Positions 20,143 to 30,155 of a stretch of DNA of 64,000 bases are shown piece by piece (the first letter of the stretch is position 1; every line of letters starts with the position of its first letter). The position numbers and the translations under genes are program-made. Below the pieces are notes generated by a model, which was given only the letters and a program-made list of their open reading frames with translations, was not told where the DNA came from and made no database searches. Origin of the DNA: Closterium sp. NIES-65 (lineage: Eukaryota; Streptophyta; Zygnematophyceae; Desmidiales; Closteriaceae); assembly GCA_948144175.1 (NCBI GenBank), contig CANXME010001258.1, forward strand, positions 2,961,001 to 3,025,000, given 5' to 3'.

Positions 20143-23100
20143 ATGCAGCCCCAGCGACGTCCGCGTGAGTCCCTCACGCCCCAGCAGCTGCGTGAGTGGT
20201 ACGCTTGTTGGGGTTGTAGGGGTGGCGGCGCTGCTACTGCTACCACTACTGCTGCTACTACTACTGGCGGCGGCCAGATGCAGCTCCAGCGACGCCCACG
20301 CGCGTCTCTCACGCCCCAGCAGCTTTGTGAGTGGTACGCTCAGAGTAGAGGGTCTCTCAGTTCAGTTTGCTGCTCTTACGTGATTCGCACTGGTGCTCGG
20401 ACTGGTCAGCCTTGTGGGACACCTAGTCACACACAGTCCCGCTGCTTTGCCCGTCTGAGCGACGCCTGGCGTACCGAGTTTGGCGACAAGGCTGAGCTCC
20501 CCGACTGGGTGGAGTTGCTTAGGCAGAGGGTAGATATATTTGCTCTTGACTATGATACTATTCTCACTGCCATGTATGCATTGCCTACTAGTGCTGACCG
20601 TGCCGGTCACCTGTGCGTACCGCCTGACCCGGGTATAGAGCTTGCTGCTCTAGCTGCTGGTGAGGCTGCTGCTCTGGGTGCTAGTGAGTCTCCTGCTCCA
20701 GGTACAGGTGCGGCTGCTGCTCTAGGTGCTAGTGAGTCTGCTTCCTCAGGTGCGGGTGAGTCTGCTCTCTCAGGTACCGCGTCGGCTCCGGCCTCTCACA
20801 CCTTCACTCTTGACTCGGGGGCTTCCGGCTCCTTCTTTCGAGACCGCACCACTCACGCCGCTTGGTCGGCCAGTTGCAGTCTCTTTGGCAGACCCCTCTG
20901 GGGGTCCTGTCCTTGCTCACTTCTCCACTGTCCTCCCGTGTCCGGCTGCCCCCTCTGGCACCCTGTCTGGTCTTTACCTCCCCTCGTTCTCTACGAACTT
21001 GGTGAGTGGTGCAGACCTACAGGATGCGGGGGTTCACCAGTTCACTCGTGCAAGTCAGCGGGTGACCCACTGCACGGACGCTCGGACAGGCCGAAACCTG
21101 GCCACGTTTACACGTCGGCCGGGGTCGAGCCTGTACACGCTGACCACTGCGTCTCCTCCAGTCCCTGCGTCTGGTCAGGTAGCTGCGTCGGGTCAGGTGT
21201 TTGCTGCAGCGTCTAGGTCTGGTCCTGAGTCTGCCACCTGCTCGTGTCGTCTCCTGTCTCACGAGACTCTCCTCTGGCACCACCGCCTTGGTCACCCCTC
21301 CCTGCTTCGTCTCCGAAGCTTGGCCTCCCGTGTCCTTGTCTCTGGTCTTCCCCGTTCCCTCCCTCCCCTTCCTCCGGGGCCTGGCCCTACTTGCGTCCCC
21401 TGTGTCGAGGCGCGGCAGCGGGCTGCCCCTCACTCCTCTCAGTTTCCTCCAACAGAGGCCCCGCTGCAGACGCTTCACATGGACGTGTGGGGCCCGGCCC
21501 GCGTCCGTGGACAGGGTCACGAGCGCTACTTCCTCCTGGTGGTTGACGACTACTTGCGTTACACCACAGTCTTCCCCTTGCGCAGCAATGGTGATGTCAC
21601 TGAGGTGTTGATCGACTGGATCCGCGCAGCTCGTCTCCAGCTCAGGCAGAGCTTCGGCTCCGACTTTCCTGTTCTGCGTCTGCACTCTGACAGAGGCGGA
21701 GAGTTTTCCTCTGGCCTTCTGCGAGCCTACTGTCGTGCACGAGGCATCCGCCAGACCTTCACGCTTCCGGACTCTCCACAGCAAAATGGGATTGCTGAGC
21801 GCCGCATTGGCATGGTCATGGACGTCGCCCGTACGTCCATGATGCATGCGGCTGCCCCCCATTTTCTGTGGCCGTTTGCGGTCCGGTACGCGGCGCATCA
21901 GATCAACCTTCAGCCCAGGGTCTCCATGCCGGAGACCTCCCCAGCTTTGCTGTGGACGGGGAAGGTTGGCGATGCGTCTGCGTTCCGTGTCTGGGGATCT
22001 CGGGCGTTTGTCCGCGACTTGTCTGCGGACAAGCTGTCCCCTCGTGCTGCTCCCAGCGTCTTCGTGGGTTTCCCCCCTGACGCGCCAGGGTGGCAGTTCT
22101 ACCACCCCACCTCTCGCCGTGTTCTGTCCTCTCAGGACGTCACGTTCGACGAGTCGGTCCCCTACTACCGTCTCTTCCCCTACCGCACTCCGTCCCTCCC
22201 CCCGCCACCGCTCTTCCTTGTGCCAGGTCCCCCCCCGGTAGACCCCCTCCCCCCTCAGGGTCCTGCCCCTTCAGATGTGTCCCAGGTAGACGCTGTTGAG
22301 CCTGTCGAGGTTGTTGGTGACTCTGGTGCTACTAAGGGTGCTGAGCCTGGGGGTGCTAACTCTGGGGGTGCTGAACGTGTGGGTGCTACGCCTGGGGGTG
22401 CTGAGCCTAGGGGTGCTGAGCCTGGGGGTGCTGAGCCTGGGAGTGCTGAGCCTGGGGGTGCTGAGCCTGGGGGTGCTGAGCCTGGGGGCGCTGAGCCGGG
22501 GGGTGCTGAGCCTGGGAGTGCTGAGCCTGGGGGTGCTGAGCCTGAGGGGTGCTACGCCTGGGCCTTCTCGTGTGGCGTCTGGCGGTGCTGGGCCTGGAGG
22601 TTCTCCGGGTGCTCGTCTCGCCGGGAGCCACTCTCTCTACAGGAGCTGCGTGAGTGGTTTGCCCGGCGCTGGAGGCAAGCTGCTGGAGCTGGAGGTGCTG
22701 CAAGTATTGGAGGTTCTCCTACTGCTGAGGGTGCTGGTGCCGCGGGTCCCGGAGGTGCTCGTACTGGGAGTACAGGAGCTACTGGGCCAGCGAGTACTTC
22801 TGGAGTTGGAGCTGCTGCGGGTGTTGACGCGGTGGCTACTGCTGTCGGTCCTGGAGGCGGTCCTGCTGGGGGTGCTACTGGTGCTGCTGGAGATACTGGA
22901 GCTGGAGGTGTTGCTGGGGCTGGTGCTGCCGCAGGGGTACTGGTGCTGTCCCTGCTGTGTCTGGAGTCGCCGCTCGGCCTCGGCCGTACTTCGTTCCGCT
23001 CCTTCAGCAGGTTCTTGGTCTCCCGCCTTCTACTGGTCCTCCTGCTTCCTTCGAGTGTCCACAGCCTGTCCCGTCACAGTTACAGTTACAGCCGGCCTCC

Positions 23101-23827
23101 CCACTGCATGCTACGTCTCCCTACACTGGTCCTACTGGAGGTCTTGCTGAGCGTCGTGAGCCAACGTCTCGCCCTGCGTCGCCTGTCCGTGCTGCTCGCA
23201 CTAGTGGTTGCGGTTCGCGTCAGCGTCCTCCTCCTGTCCCTGGCACGCACCGGATGTCTCTCCGTGTATCCACTGCTCCTCTGCCTGCCCCTTTACCTTC
23301 TCCTCCTGAGTCTTCTCTTCCTGCTCTTGCCGACCCGGAGTCGGACTCTCTTCGTGCTGCCAGTCCTACTGTCACGCGTCTCCTTGCTACTGTCGTCGCT
23401 GACCCTTCCTTTGAGTCCACTGCTGCGTCTGCCCTTGTTGCTGAGCTCGTCGACTTTGCTGCTCGCTGTCGCCTAGACTACGCCGCCAGTCTTGTTGCTG
23501 AGTCTGAGTCTGTCTGTCCTCCGTCCGTCGGGGGTGAGTGTGCCCTTGGCACGGACGTCCTTGAGGACACGCAGGAGGAGTTCCAGTGTCTGGCTACTGC
23601 TTCACCTCATCTCGTGTCCGTACTGCTTACCCCTGAGGGAGACCCGGATGCACTTGACATCCCGACTCCGCGCTCTTACGCGGAGGCGATAGAGGGTCCC
23701 TACTCCTCTCAGTGGCAGGCAGCTATGGACGCAGAGATGGCTTCCTGGAAGTCCACAGGCACCTACGTTGACGAGGTTCCCCCGCGTGGGGCGAACATCG
23801 TCAGTGGCATGTGGATTTTCAGGGTGA
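20143..23827 (+). pseudogene. Copia-3 polyprotein: zinc motif, protease, integrase, linker
   Basis: The ATG at 20143 starts two LTPQQLREWYA-type repeats, then a Cys/His cluster (C-x13-C-x4-H-x4-C, CSYVIRTGARTGQPC...H...C) at about 20373 and protease FTLDSGASGSFF at about 20805. A 2-base deletion near 20850 moves the frame. Integrase follows: WHHRLGHPS, CVPCVEARQR, HMDVWGPARV, HSDRGGEFSS, SPQQNGIAERRIG. After the SADKLSPRAAP block comes a linker with about a dozen GGAEP repeats (22330-22560), then frameshifts. It ends at GMWIFRVKR, cut by Copia-4. Confidence 0.9.
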
Positions 23828-23962
23828 AACGAGAATGAGAAACGAGAATGAGGAGTGATTAGCAGGAACAACAATACAAATATGTCAAACCCTAATCTGG
23901 TGTACTCCTTATGGTGTGACCCACTACAGCCTAGAACCACACAAACATATAAATGTTTGACA
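23828..23962 (-). repeat. Copia-4 3' LTR
   Basis: 135 bases. Apart from the four outer bases it differs at about 5 sites from 38611-38745. The minus-strand polypurine tract lies at 23963 onward. Confidence 0.88.
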
Positions 23963-24193
23963 CACCCCCATAGGCAAAGTGGGGGAGACCTAGGGGTCAC
24001 AAGACCAGTCAAGGCAAAACAAGGCAAACAAGCTCAGGGTGGATCTCGAGGATTCCACACAAATTCCGAGCACAAGCAAGCAGTCACAAGACCAGTTCAC
24101 ATGCAGTTTTATAACAGAGCAAGAGGTACAATGATCACAACCTAACAAGGCAAACATGCAGGTATATATATAATGATCACAGTACATGTAAAG

Positions 24194-26344
24194 TCAAGAA
24201 GTAAGTAAGTGAGAAACAGTCGGCACAAGGCCTAGAAGAGTGCAAAAACGCTGATGGTCAACAGGCGGAAGCGACTTGGTGAACACATCAGCAGTGTTGG
24301 CCTCAGTGGCCACGTAACGCAGAAGAAGCTGACCACGCTGCTCTAGCTCTCGAGCTAGAAAGTAACGCAGAGCAATGTGCTTCGTCCTGTGCTCCAGTCT
24401 GTGCTCCAGGCACAAGGCAATGGTTGTCTTGTTGTCGACGTACAGCACTGGAGGAGAACGAGGCTGCTCTCCAAGGTCAGTCAGCAGGTAGGTGAGCCAG
24501 CGAAGCTCCTGGGCAGCCATGGCCGTGGCGTAGATCTGAGCCTCACAGCTGGAGCTGAGAACAGAAGAAGAACGAGTAGAACGCCAAGAGACAGAGCCAG
24601 AGCCAAGACTGAAGGTGTAACCCTGAGACGACCGCTGAGTAGCCTGGTCGTCTGCCCAAGAAGCGTCTGAGTGCCCAGTGAGAACAGGCCGGTCTCGCCC
24701 TCCAAGCACTAGCCCCATGCCCGACGTACTGCACAAGTAGCGCAACACCCTCTTAGCTGCATCCATGTGCTCCTTCCGGTGACGGCCGGGAGCAACATAG
24801 CGTGCTAAGATGTTGAGAGGGTATGCTAGGTCAGGTCGAGTGCAGGTCATCAGGTACATGAGGCAGCCCACAAGCTCTGGATACGGACCACTCGACTCTA
24901 CGGACTCATCCGAAGGCAGAGCTGAGAGCGAGTGACCCATAGGCAGAGGAGTGGACTGAGGCGAGGAGTACGTGAAGCCGAAGCGCTGAAGGACCTGCTG
25001 CACCATGTGTGACTGAGTCAGGGTAATGGTGCGGCGTGCTCTGTCCCGGGTGATCCGTAAGCCAAGATAGCTTGTCAGTTCACCCAGGTCTGTGCACGTG
25101 TGTCTCTTTTGCAGCTCGGACTTCACGTGGGCGAGTGCGGCAGTGTCCGCAGTGGCAAAGACCAAGTCGTCGACGTACACGAGGATGTAGAACGGCGGCA
25201 GCGAGGTGTCGGTGCGCAGAAACAGCGACGGGTCAGCAGTAGAAGGAGCAAACCCAAGAGCCGCAAGTGTAGTCCTCAGTGTGTCGTGCCACTCACGGGG
25301 CGCCTGGCGGAGACCGTAGACTGGCCGCCGGAGGCTCCACTGGGTGCCAGGAGGGAAAGACCCAGTGAAGCCAGGTTGGCGGCGCAGCCAGATCTCCTCG
25401 TGCAGGCTGCCCTGCAAGAAAGCTGTGCTGAAGTCAAGAGAGTGGAGCTCGTAGTCACGCTGAGCGGCGACGTGTAGCAGAACCCGAAGAGTGGTCATCT
25501 TCGGGGTCGGGGAGAAGGTCTGGAAGAAGTCAACTCCCTCTCGCTGACTGAAGCCTCGTGCAACGTAACGCGCCTTGAAGACAGGCGGAGAGCCTGGCGG
25601 CCGCTTCACCCTGAAAATCCACATGCCACTGACGATGTTCGCCCCAGGTGGGGGAACGTCGTCGACGTAGGTGCCTGTGGACTTCCAGGAAGCCATCTCT
25701 GTGTCCATGGCTGACTGCCACTGAGAGGAGTAGGGACCGGCCATCGCCTCTGCGTAAGAGCGTGGGGTCGGGATGTCTGGTGCATCCGAGTCTCCCTCAG
25801 GGGCAACAAGCATGGACACGAGATGGGGCAAAGCAGCGGCAAGGCAACCAAACTCCTCGTGCCTATCCTCAAGGACGTCCGTGCCAAGAGCACACTCACC
25901 CCCGACGGACGGAGGACAGGCAGACTCAGACTCAGCAACAAGACTTGCTGCGTAGTCTAGACGACACGCAGCTGCAAAGTCGACAAGCTCAGTGACTAGG
26001 GCAGACGCAGCAGCGGACTCAAAGGAAGGGTCAGTGACAACCGTAGCCAGGAGACGTGTGACAGTAGGACTGGCAGCGCGAAGGGAGTCTGACTCCGGGT
26101 CAGCAAGAGCAGGAAGAGAGGACGCAGGAGGCGACGGGAGAGCAACACGCTGCGGAGCAGTGGACTGACGAAGCGCCATCCGGTGCGTGCGTGGGACAGC
26201 AGGAGGACGCTCACGCGGGACACGACTACCAGTGGTAGCAGCTCGAACAGGCGACGCTCGACGAGACGCAGGTGACACAGGATGTGACGCAGGCTCACGT
26301 CTCTCAGCAAGACCGTCAGTCGGACCAGTGTAAGGAGCAGGCAC
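24194..26344 (-). pseudogene. Copia-4 RT and RNase H
   Basis: An open frame of about 716 codons. RT: GPYSSQWQSAMDTEMASWKS, ANIVSGMWIFRVKRPPG, FKARYVARGFSQREGVDFF, LHSLDFSTAFLQGSLH, RRPVYGLRQAPREWHDTL, and the catalytic ILVYVDDLVFA near 25180. RNase H: TGHSDASWADDQATQRSSQG, SSCEAQIYATAMAAQELRW, VDNKTTIAL, RTKHIALRY, ending SLPPVDHQRFCTLLG and a stop at 24194. All catalytic boxes look intact. The upstream linker (26345-26858) reads on through a likely one-base shift near 26480 up to the Gypsy-B insertion. Confidence 0.92.
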
Positions 26345-26858
26345 AGGGAGTGGGGAGGCAGGCGGTAACTGTGGCTGTGACTGGACATACGGCGGACACT
26401 CTAAGGCGAGAGGAGAACAAGGAGGAGGAGGCTGACCAAGAACCTGCTGAAGGAGCGGAACGAAGTACGGTCGTGGCGTGCAGCAGCTCTCGAACCAGCA
26501 GAGACACCAGCGGCAGCAGCAGCACCTCCAGAAGCAACAGCACCTCCAGCACCACCGCCAGCAGCAGCTGGACCTCCAGCATCAGGGTCCGTAGCACCCA
26601 CAGCAGCTCCAACGCCCGGGTCCTCAGTACGAGCAGCACCTCCAGCAGCACCGCCAGCAGCAGCAGCACCTCCAGCAGCACCGCCAGCAGCAGCAGCACC
26701 TCCAGCACCAGGGTCCGTAGTACTCGCAGCAGCGTCAACTCCGGGGACCCCAGCACCAGCAGCTCCACTACGGAGAGTGATGTGCCGAGCGTACCACTCT
26801 CGAAGCTGAGGGGAAGAGGGCGGCTCCCGCCGTGGTGGGGAAGCACGAGTACCAACTC
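26345..26858 (-). pseudogene. Copia-4 integrase-RT linker, part adjoining Gypsy-B
   Basis: Minus-strand reading gives a low-complexity Ala/Gly-rich tract encoded by a GCAGCACCTCCAGCA-type triplet array (about 26510-26730). A REPPSSPQLREWYARH motif sits near 26800, followed downstream by the RPYFVPLLQQVLG block that precedes RT in all copies here. Target duplication AACTC (26854-26858) marks the Gypsy-B edge; the other half of the linker is at 34650-35202. Confidence 0.8.
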
Positions 26859-27261
26859 TGTGAGAGGACGTCCCCGTCATAATATTTTCTCACTATTATA
26901 TTTTTCCATTATCCCATTCTCCCTTTTTCTCCTCTTTATTCTGGTCTTTATCTCATCTCAATCGGCCTACTATTCTATTTTCTAGAGCCTTCTATTTATT
27001 TCTCTTATTTCCTACTTTTTCCACCGACATACCTATTATACGGCACCGACAGCGCCGACAGTGGTGTATACGGTGTAATCTGGGCGTAATCTCAAGTGCC
27101 AATAGACTTGCGTGCTTATGCGCACTTGTGATTGTAGTATCGGGAAGGGTGTGTTCCCGAAGGTTCGTTTTATCTCGTTTATCCTTGTACTTTCCGAGTA
27201 TAAATAGGCCTTGTATTCAGTTTTAGTGACAAGTTTCGATTGAGAATTCGATCCTGTGACA
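26859..27261 (+). repeat. Gypsy-B 5' LTR
   Basis: 403 bases, TGTGAGAGGACG...ATCCTGTGACA. TATAAATA at 27199-27206 is a plausible TATA box in the right place for U3, about 60 bases before the LTR end. It pairs with 34242-34644. Confidence 0.96.
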
Positions 27262-27278
27262 CTTGGTAATCAGAGCCG
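27262..27278 (+). other. Gypsy-B primer-binding site
   Basis: CTTGGTAATCAGAGCCG follows the LTR directly. It equals the initiator-Met PBS TGGTATCAGAGC with one extra A; Gypsy-A has the uninterrupted TGGTATCAGAG. Confidence 0.8.
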
Positions 27279-27425
27279 TTCTCACTCGACAACTCTCGGC
27301 TAAGCAGCGGTCGCGGAAAAAATCGCCTCGAAAAACCGCCGGGGGCGACCAATTCGACGCCGATTTCTGGTAAGTACCAGTTCCGCGCTTTTCGAATTAA
27401 CCCCGTAGCGTGGTTTTTGAACAGG

Positions 27426-28145
27426 ATGGGTTCGCCGGCGACCAACGACGTTACGCAGCAGCTCTTCGCGCAAATCGCCAAGATGGAAGCGGAGATGCGA
27501 GCGACGACTGAACGGTCGCGATTGGAGAACGAGCAGATGCAAAACGAACTGCAGCGCGTTACGCGGCTCCTCTCGACCATGAACATTCCTGCTTCGACGA
27601 CTTCGCAGCAGTCGCAGCGTCAGTTCGAGGTTCCGAAACTTCGCTCGCCGGAATCGTTCGACCCTAGCGATTGAAAATCCGACGTCAGGCAGTGGCTCGC
27701 GACGATGGAAAATTATTTCGCGGCGATCGGATGGACGACGACGGAGTACGACGGCGAGAAAATTCGTCTCGCGACAACATTGATGCGCGGTCCAGCTCTC
27801 GAGTGGCTCGGAAGCAACAGTAGCATTTTCCAGGGCGAAGCCACGTGGCAGCAGTTCCGGGCAGACCTTCTCAAACGTTTTGAGCCGATTAATTCCACTT
27901 ATATTGCGCGCGAAAAATTACATCACCATAGGCAATACGGGAGTCTCGCGCAATACACGCAGCAGATGGAGGAATTTTATAATCGCATTCCCGACATTAC
28001 CGAGGGCGAAAAAAATCAGTCCTACATCGCGGGGCTGAAAACTGACATTCGGCGCCAGGTTGCAGCAGCGAATTGCAGCAGCTACAGCGAAATCGTATCG
28101 GCCGCGGAGCATTTTGACTTGGTCAACTCCGGGACAGGACGACCC
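27426..28145 (+). pseudogene. Gypsy-B gag, capsid part
   Basis: The ATG at 27426 begins MGSPATNDVTQQLFAQIAKM, followed by a coiled-coil stretch (MEAEMRATTERSRLENEQMQNELQRV). The capsid block follows: SDVRQWLATMENYF, LMRGPALEWLG, WQQFRADLLKRFEPINSTY, ITEGEKNQSYIAGLKTDI. An in-frame TGA at 27672-27674 (FDPSD-stop-KSD) is the only stop. At 28145 TRIM-2 interrupts; the frame resumes without shift at 29892. Gypsy-A has the corresponding residues at 15248-14801. Confidence 0.9.
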
Positions 28146-28275
28146 TGTCAAAATTAGAAGAAAGAAAGAGGAATGAACTAGCAGGAATGAGGATACAAAT
28201 AGCAAAACCCTAGAAGGGTTGTACTCGCTATAGAGCACCCCACTACAGGCTAGAACATAAGATAATATTCTGACA
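28146..28275 (-). repeat. TRIM-2 3' LTR
   Basis: 130 bases, reverse-complement related to the TRIM-1 LTR with a handful of differences. The outer edge is at target duplication GACCC and the inner edge at the polypurine tract. Confidence 0.93.
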
Positions 28276-28880
28276 CACCCCCATAGCCAAAGTGGGGTGT
28301 AATCAGCAGAGCAGGCAAAGCAAAACAAGCTCAGGGTGGATCACAATGTCACCACACATTCTGAGCACAAGTTCAAGAAGAAATAGTTTAGAGTTCACAA
28401 TTATAAGCAAAGCTAGTGGTAGTCACAACGGGCAAGTGAGGAGGAGGAGGGAGAGTGAGGGGAGAGGAGACAAGAGGCGACGGCTGAAGCTGCAGACACA
28501 CGGGCAACAGGAGGCAGACTGGCACAGCGGCTACCGGACAGCGCCCGGACTACAGGAGTAACAGGCCCCGCGGCTCAAATAGCGGCGGACGGGCAACGGA
28601 CCCACGGGCGGCTGGCACAGCTGGCTACGACTGGGCTACCGGGACAGCGCCCCGGACTACAGGTGCTGCGAACGACAAACTGACAACCTCCGCTCATCCT
28701 CCCGCACACAGTCCCACCCCCCTGATACACACCCACTGCTACACCACTAGCTCTACTCCCACGCACCCCCCTTAAGCCCTAAACCCAGTCTCCCACACAA
28801 CCACCCCCCTCAGCGACAGCTGCAGCAGTGGGAGACGAAGGAGGAGGAGGAGAAAGGGAGGAAGGCACACCGACCACCCC

Positions 28881-29013
28881 TGTCAGAATATTATCTTATT
28901 GTTCTAGCCTGTAGTGGGGTGCTCTATAGCGAGTACAACCCTTCTAGGGTTTGCTATTTGTATCCTCATTCTTGCTAGTTCAATCCTCTCTTTCTTTCTT
29001 CTAACTTCTGACA
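28881..29013 (+). repeat. Solo LTR inside TRIM-2
   Basis: 133 bases, TGTCAGAATATT...CTTCTGACA, same family as the TRIM LTRs but in plus orientation. ACCCC flanks both sides (28876-28880 and 29014-29018), so it is an independent insertion later reduced to a solo LTR by recombination. It is the deepest level of the nest. Confidence 0.92.
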
Positions 29014-29050
29014 ACCCCCATACCCGCCACCCCACAGCTCCCCCATGGCA

Positions 29051-29078
29051 GGGGGGGGGGGGGGGGGGGGGGGGGGGG
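29051..29078. repeat. G28 homopolymer
   Basis: 28 consecutive G on the plus strand within TRIM-2, directly after CCCATGGCA. The length is liable to be inexact in any assembly. Confidence 0.85.
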
Positions 29079-29099
29079 AGGCGGTGTGGTGAAAGGGGC

Positions 29100-29570
29100 C
29101 CACCACGAGCCTGGTTGGAGGGCGGGGCCGCGACAAGGGGCGGGGCCGCGACGAGCGGGGCGGGGCCGCGACGTAAGGCGGGGCCGCTTCGAGGGGCGGG
29201 GCCGCGACATAGGGCGGGGCCGCGACGTAGGGCGGGGCCGCGACAAGGGGCGGGGCCGCGACGGTCGGGGCGGGGCCGCGACGTAGGGCGGGGCCGCACA
29301 GGTAGGGCGGGTCGAACCGGGCAGGCGCACGGGCGGCGACGGGCCGGGGCGGGTCCGCGACGAAGGGCGGGGCCGAGCAGGTAGGGCGGGGCCGAGCCGG
29401 GCAGGCGCACGGGCGGCGACGGGTCGGGGCGGGTCCGCGACGAAGGGCGGGGCCGAGCCGGGCAGGCGCACGGGCGGCGACGGGCCGGGGCGGGGCCGCG
29501 ACGTAGAGCGGGGCCGCGTCGAGCGGGCGCATGGGCGGCGACGGGCCGGGGCGGGGCCGCGACGTAGAGG
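29100..29570 (-). repeat. TRIM-2 GC-rich tandem array
   Basis: Units of about 17-20 bases built on GGGGCGGGGCCGCGAC, alternating with about 50-base units carrying GGCAGGCGCACGGGCGGCGA. The core GGGCGGGGCCGCG recurs in the Copia-6 leader (48700-49090). No protein is supported. Confidence 0.8.
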
Positions 29571-29576
29571 AGAAGC

Positions 29577-29676
29577 CCGCCGCGCGCCACGGGGCGCACA
29601 GCGGGCAATGAACCGCCGCGCGCCTCGGGGCGCACGGCGGGCAGAAAACCGCCGCGCGCCTCGGGGCGCACGGCGG
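29577..29676 (-). repeat. TRIM-2 leader: three tandem hairpins
   Basis: Units at 29577-29604, 29613-29640 and 29649-29676, period 36. Each has 12-base arms (CCGCCGTGCGCC/GGCGCGCGGCGG on the minus strand for the last two, one G-U pair) and a 4-base loop, CCGA or CCGT. They lie just downstream of the primer site, the same place as in TRIM-1 and Copia-3. Confidence 0.82.
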
Positions 29677-29755
29677 GAGGAAAAAGTAGCAGCGGAAGCA
29701 AGGTGGGGACACACCCACAGGATCGATCCAAGGGGATCGACCTGCTTTGATAGCA

Positions 29756-29886
29756 TGTCAAAATTAGAAGAAAGAAAGAGGAATGAACTAGCAGGAATGA
29801 GGATACAAATAGCAAAACCCTAGAAGGGTTGTACTCGCTATAGAGCACCCCACTACAGGCTAGAACAATAAGATAATATTCTGACA
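29756..29886 (-). repeat. TRIM-2 5' LTR
   Basis: 131 bases; pairs with 28146-28275 with one extra A near 29868. Flanked by GACCC at 29887-29891. Confidence 0.93.
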
Positions 29887-29891
29887 GACCC

Positions 29892-30134
29892 CACGTCGTT
29901 GGATCACGACAAGGGGATCGCTCGGCTTCAACCACGTTCGCCGACCCCATGGAAGTCGACAAATTCGACGCGAGTTCACGTCCTGCAAAAAACAAAACAC
30001 TTTGCGAATTTTGCGGCGGAAACGGACATCGCATTGTCGACTGTTTTCACATGAAATCAGCACGTGCGGCATTCCGAGCTCGTGGGAGTGGCGAAACTAA
30101 AGACAAAAAGTCAAAAAACGGATCTCGCCAGTGA
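29892..30134 (+). pseudogene. Gypsy-B gag, C-terminal zinc-knuckle part
   Basis: Resumes the gag frame after TRIM-2 (TTFADPMEVDKFDASS), carries the knuckle CEFCGGNGHRIVDC (C-x2-C-x4-H-x4-C) at about 30004 and ends at TGA 30132-30134. The frameshift heptamer lies 13 bases before the stop. It binds RNA in the particle. Confidence 0.9.
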
Positions 30135-30155
30135 TTGCGGATCGTGCTGGCGAGA
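30113..30155 (+). promoter_or_regulatory. Gypsy-B gag-pol -1 frameshift cassette
   Basis: A AAA AAC at 30113-30119 is in the gag phase (TCA AAA AAC). After a 3-base spacer a perfect 9-bp hairpin follows, TCTCGCCAG (30123-30131) and CTGGCGAGA (30147-30155), loop 15 bases holding the gag TGA. The pol frame is open from 30101 and is -1 to gag. The spacer is shorter than the usual 5-9 bases, so a somewhat different pairing or a pseudoknot is possible. Gypsy-A conserves the heptamer and hairpin with a covarying pair. Confidence 0.85.

Larger units (their letters stand above)
28146..29886 (-). mobile_element. TRIM-2: non-autonomous LTR element in Gypsy-B gag
   Basis: LTRs 28146-28275 (130) and 29756-29886 (131) differ by one base indel. 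Target duplication GACCC is at 28141-28145 and 29887-29891. Minus-strand primer site TGCTATCAAAGCAGG is next to 29755, and the polypurine tract GGCTATGGGGGTG lies at 28276-28288. No pol. The interior has three tandem GC hairpins, a GC-rich array and a region resembling the TRIM-1 3' interior (TCCGGGGCGCTGTCCCGGTA-like at 28630-28660). A solo LTR is inserted at 28881-29013. Same family as TRIM-1 but a separate insertion. Confidence 0.93.

Noticed and set aside
29001-29756. Pro/Arg-rich minus-strand frames of about 250 codons in TRIM-2
   Set aside because: Products of the GGGGCGGGGCCGCG array; all three frames are open for the same reason.
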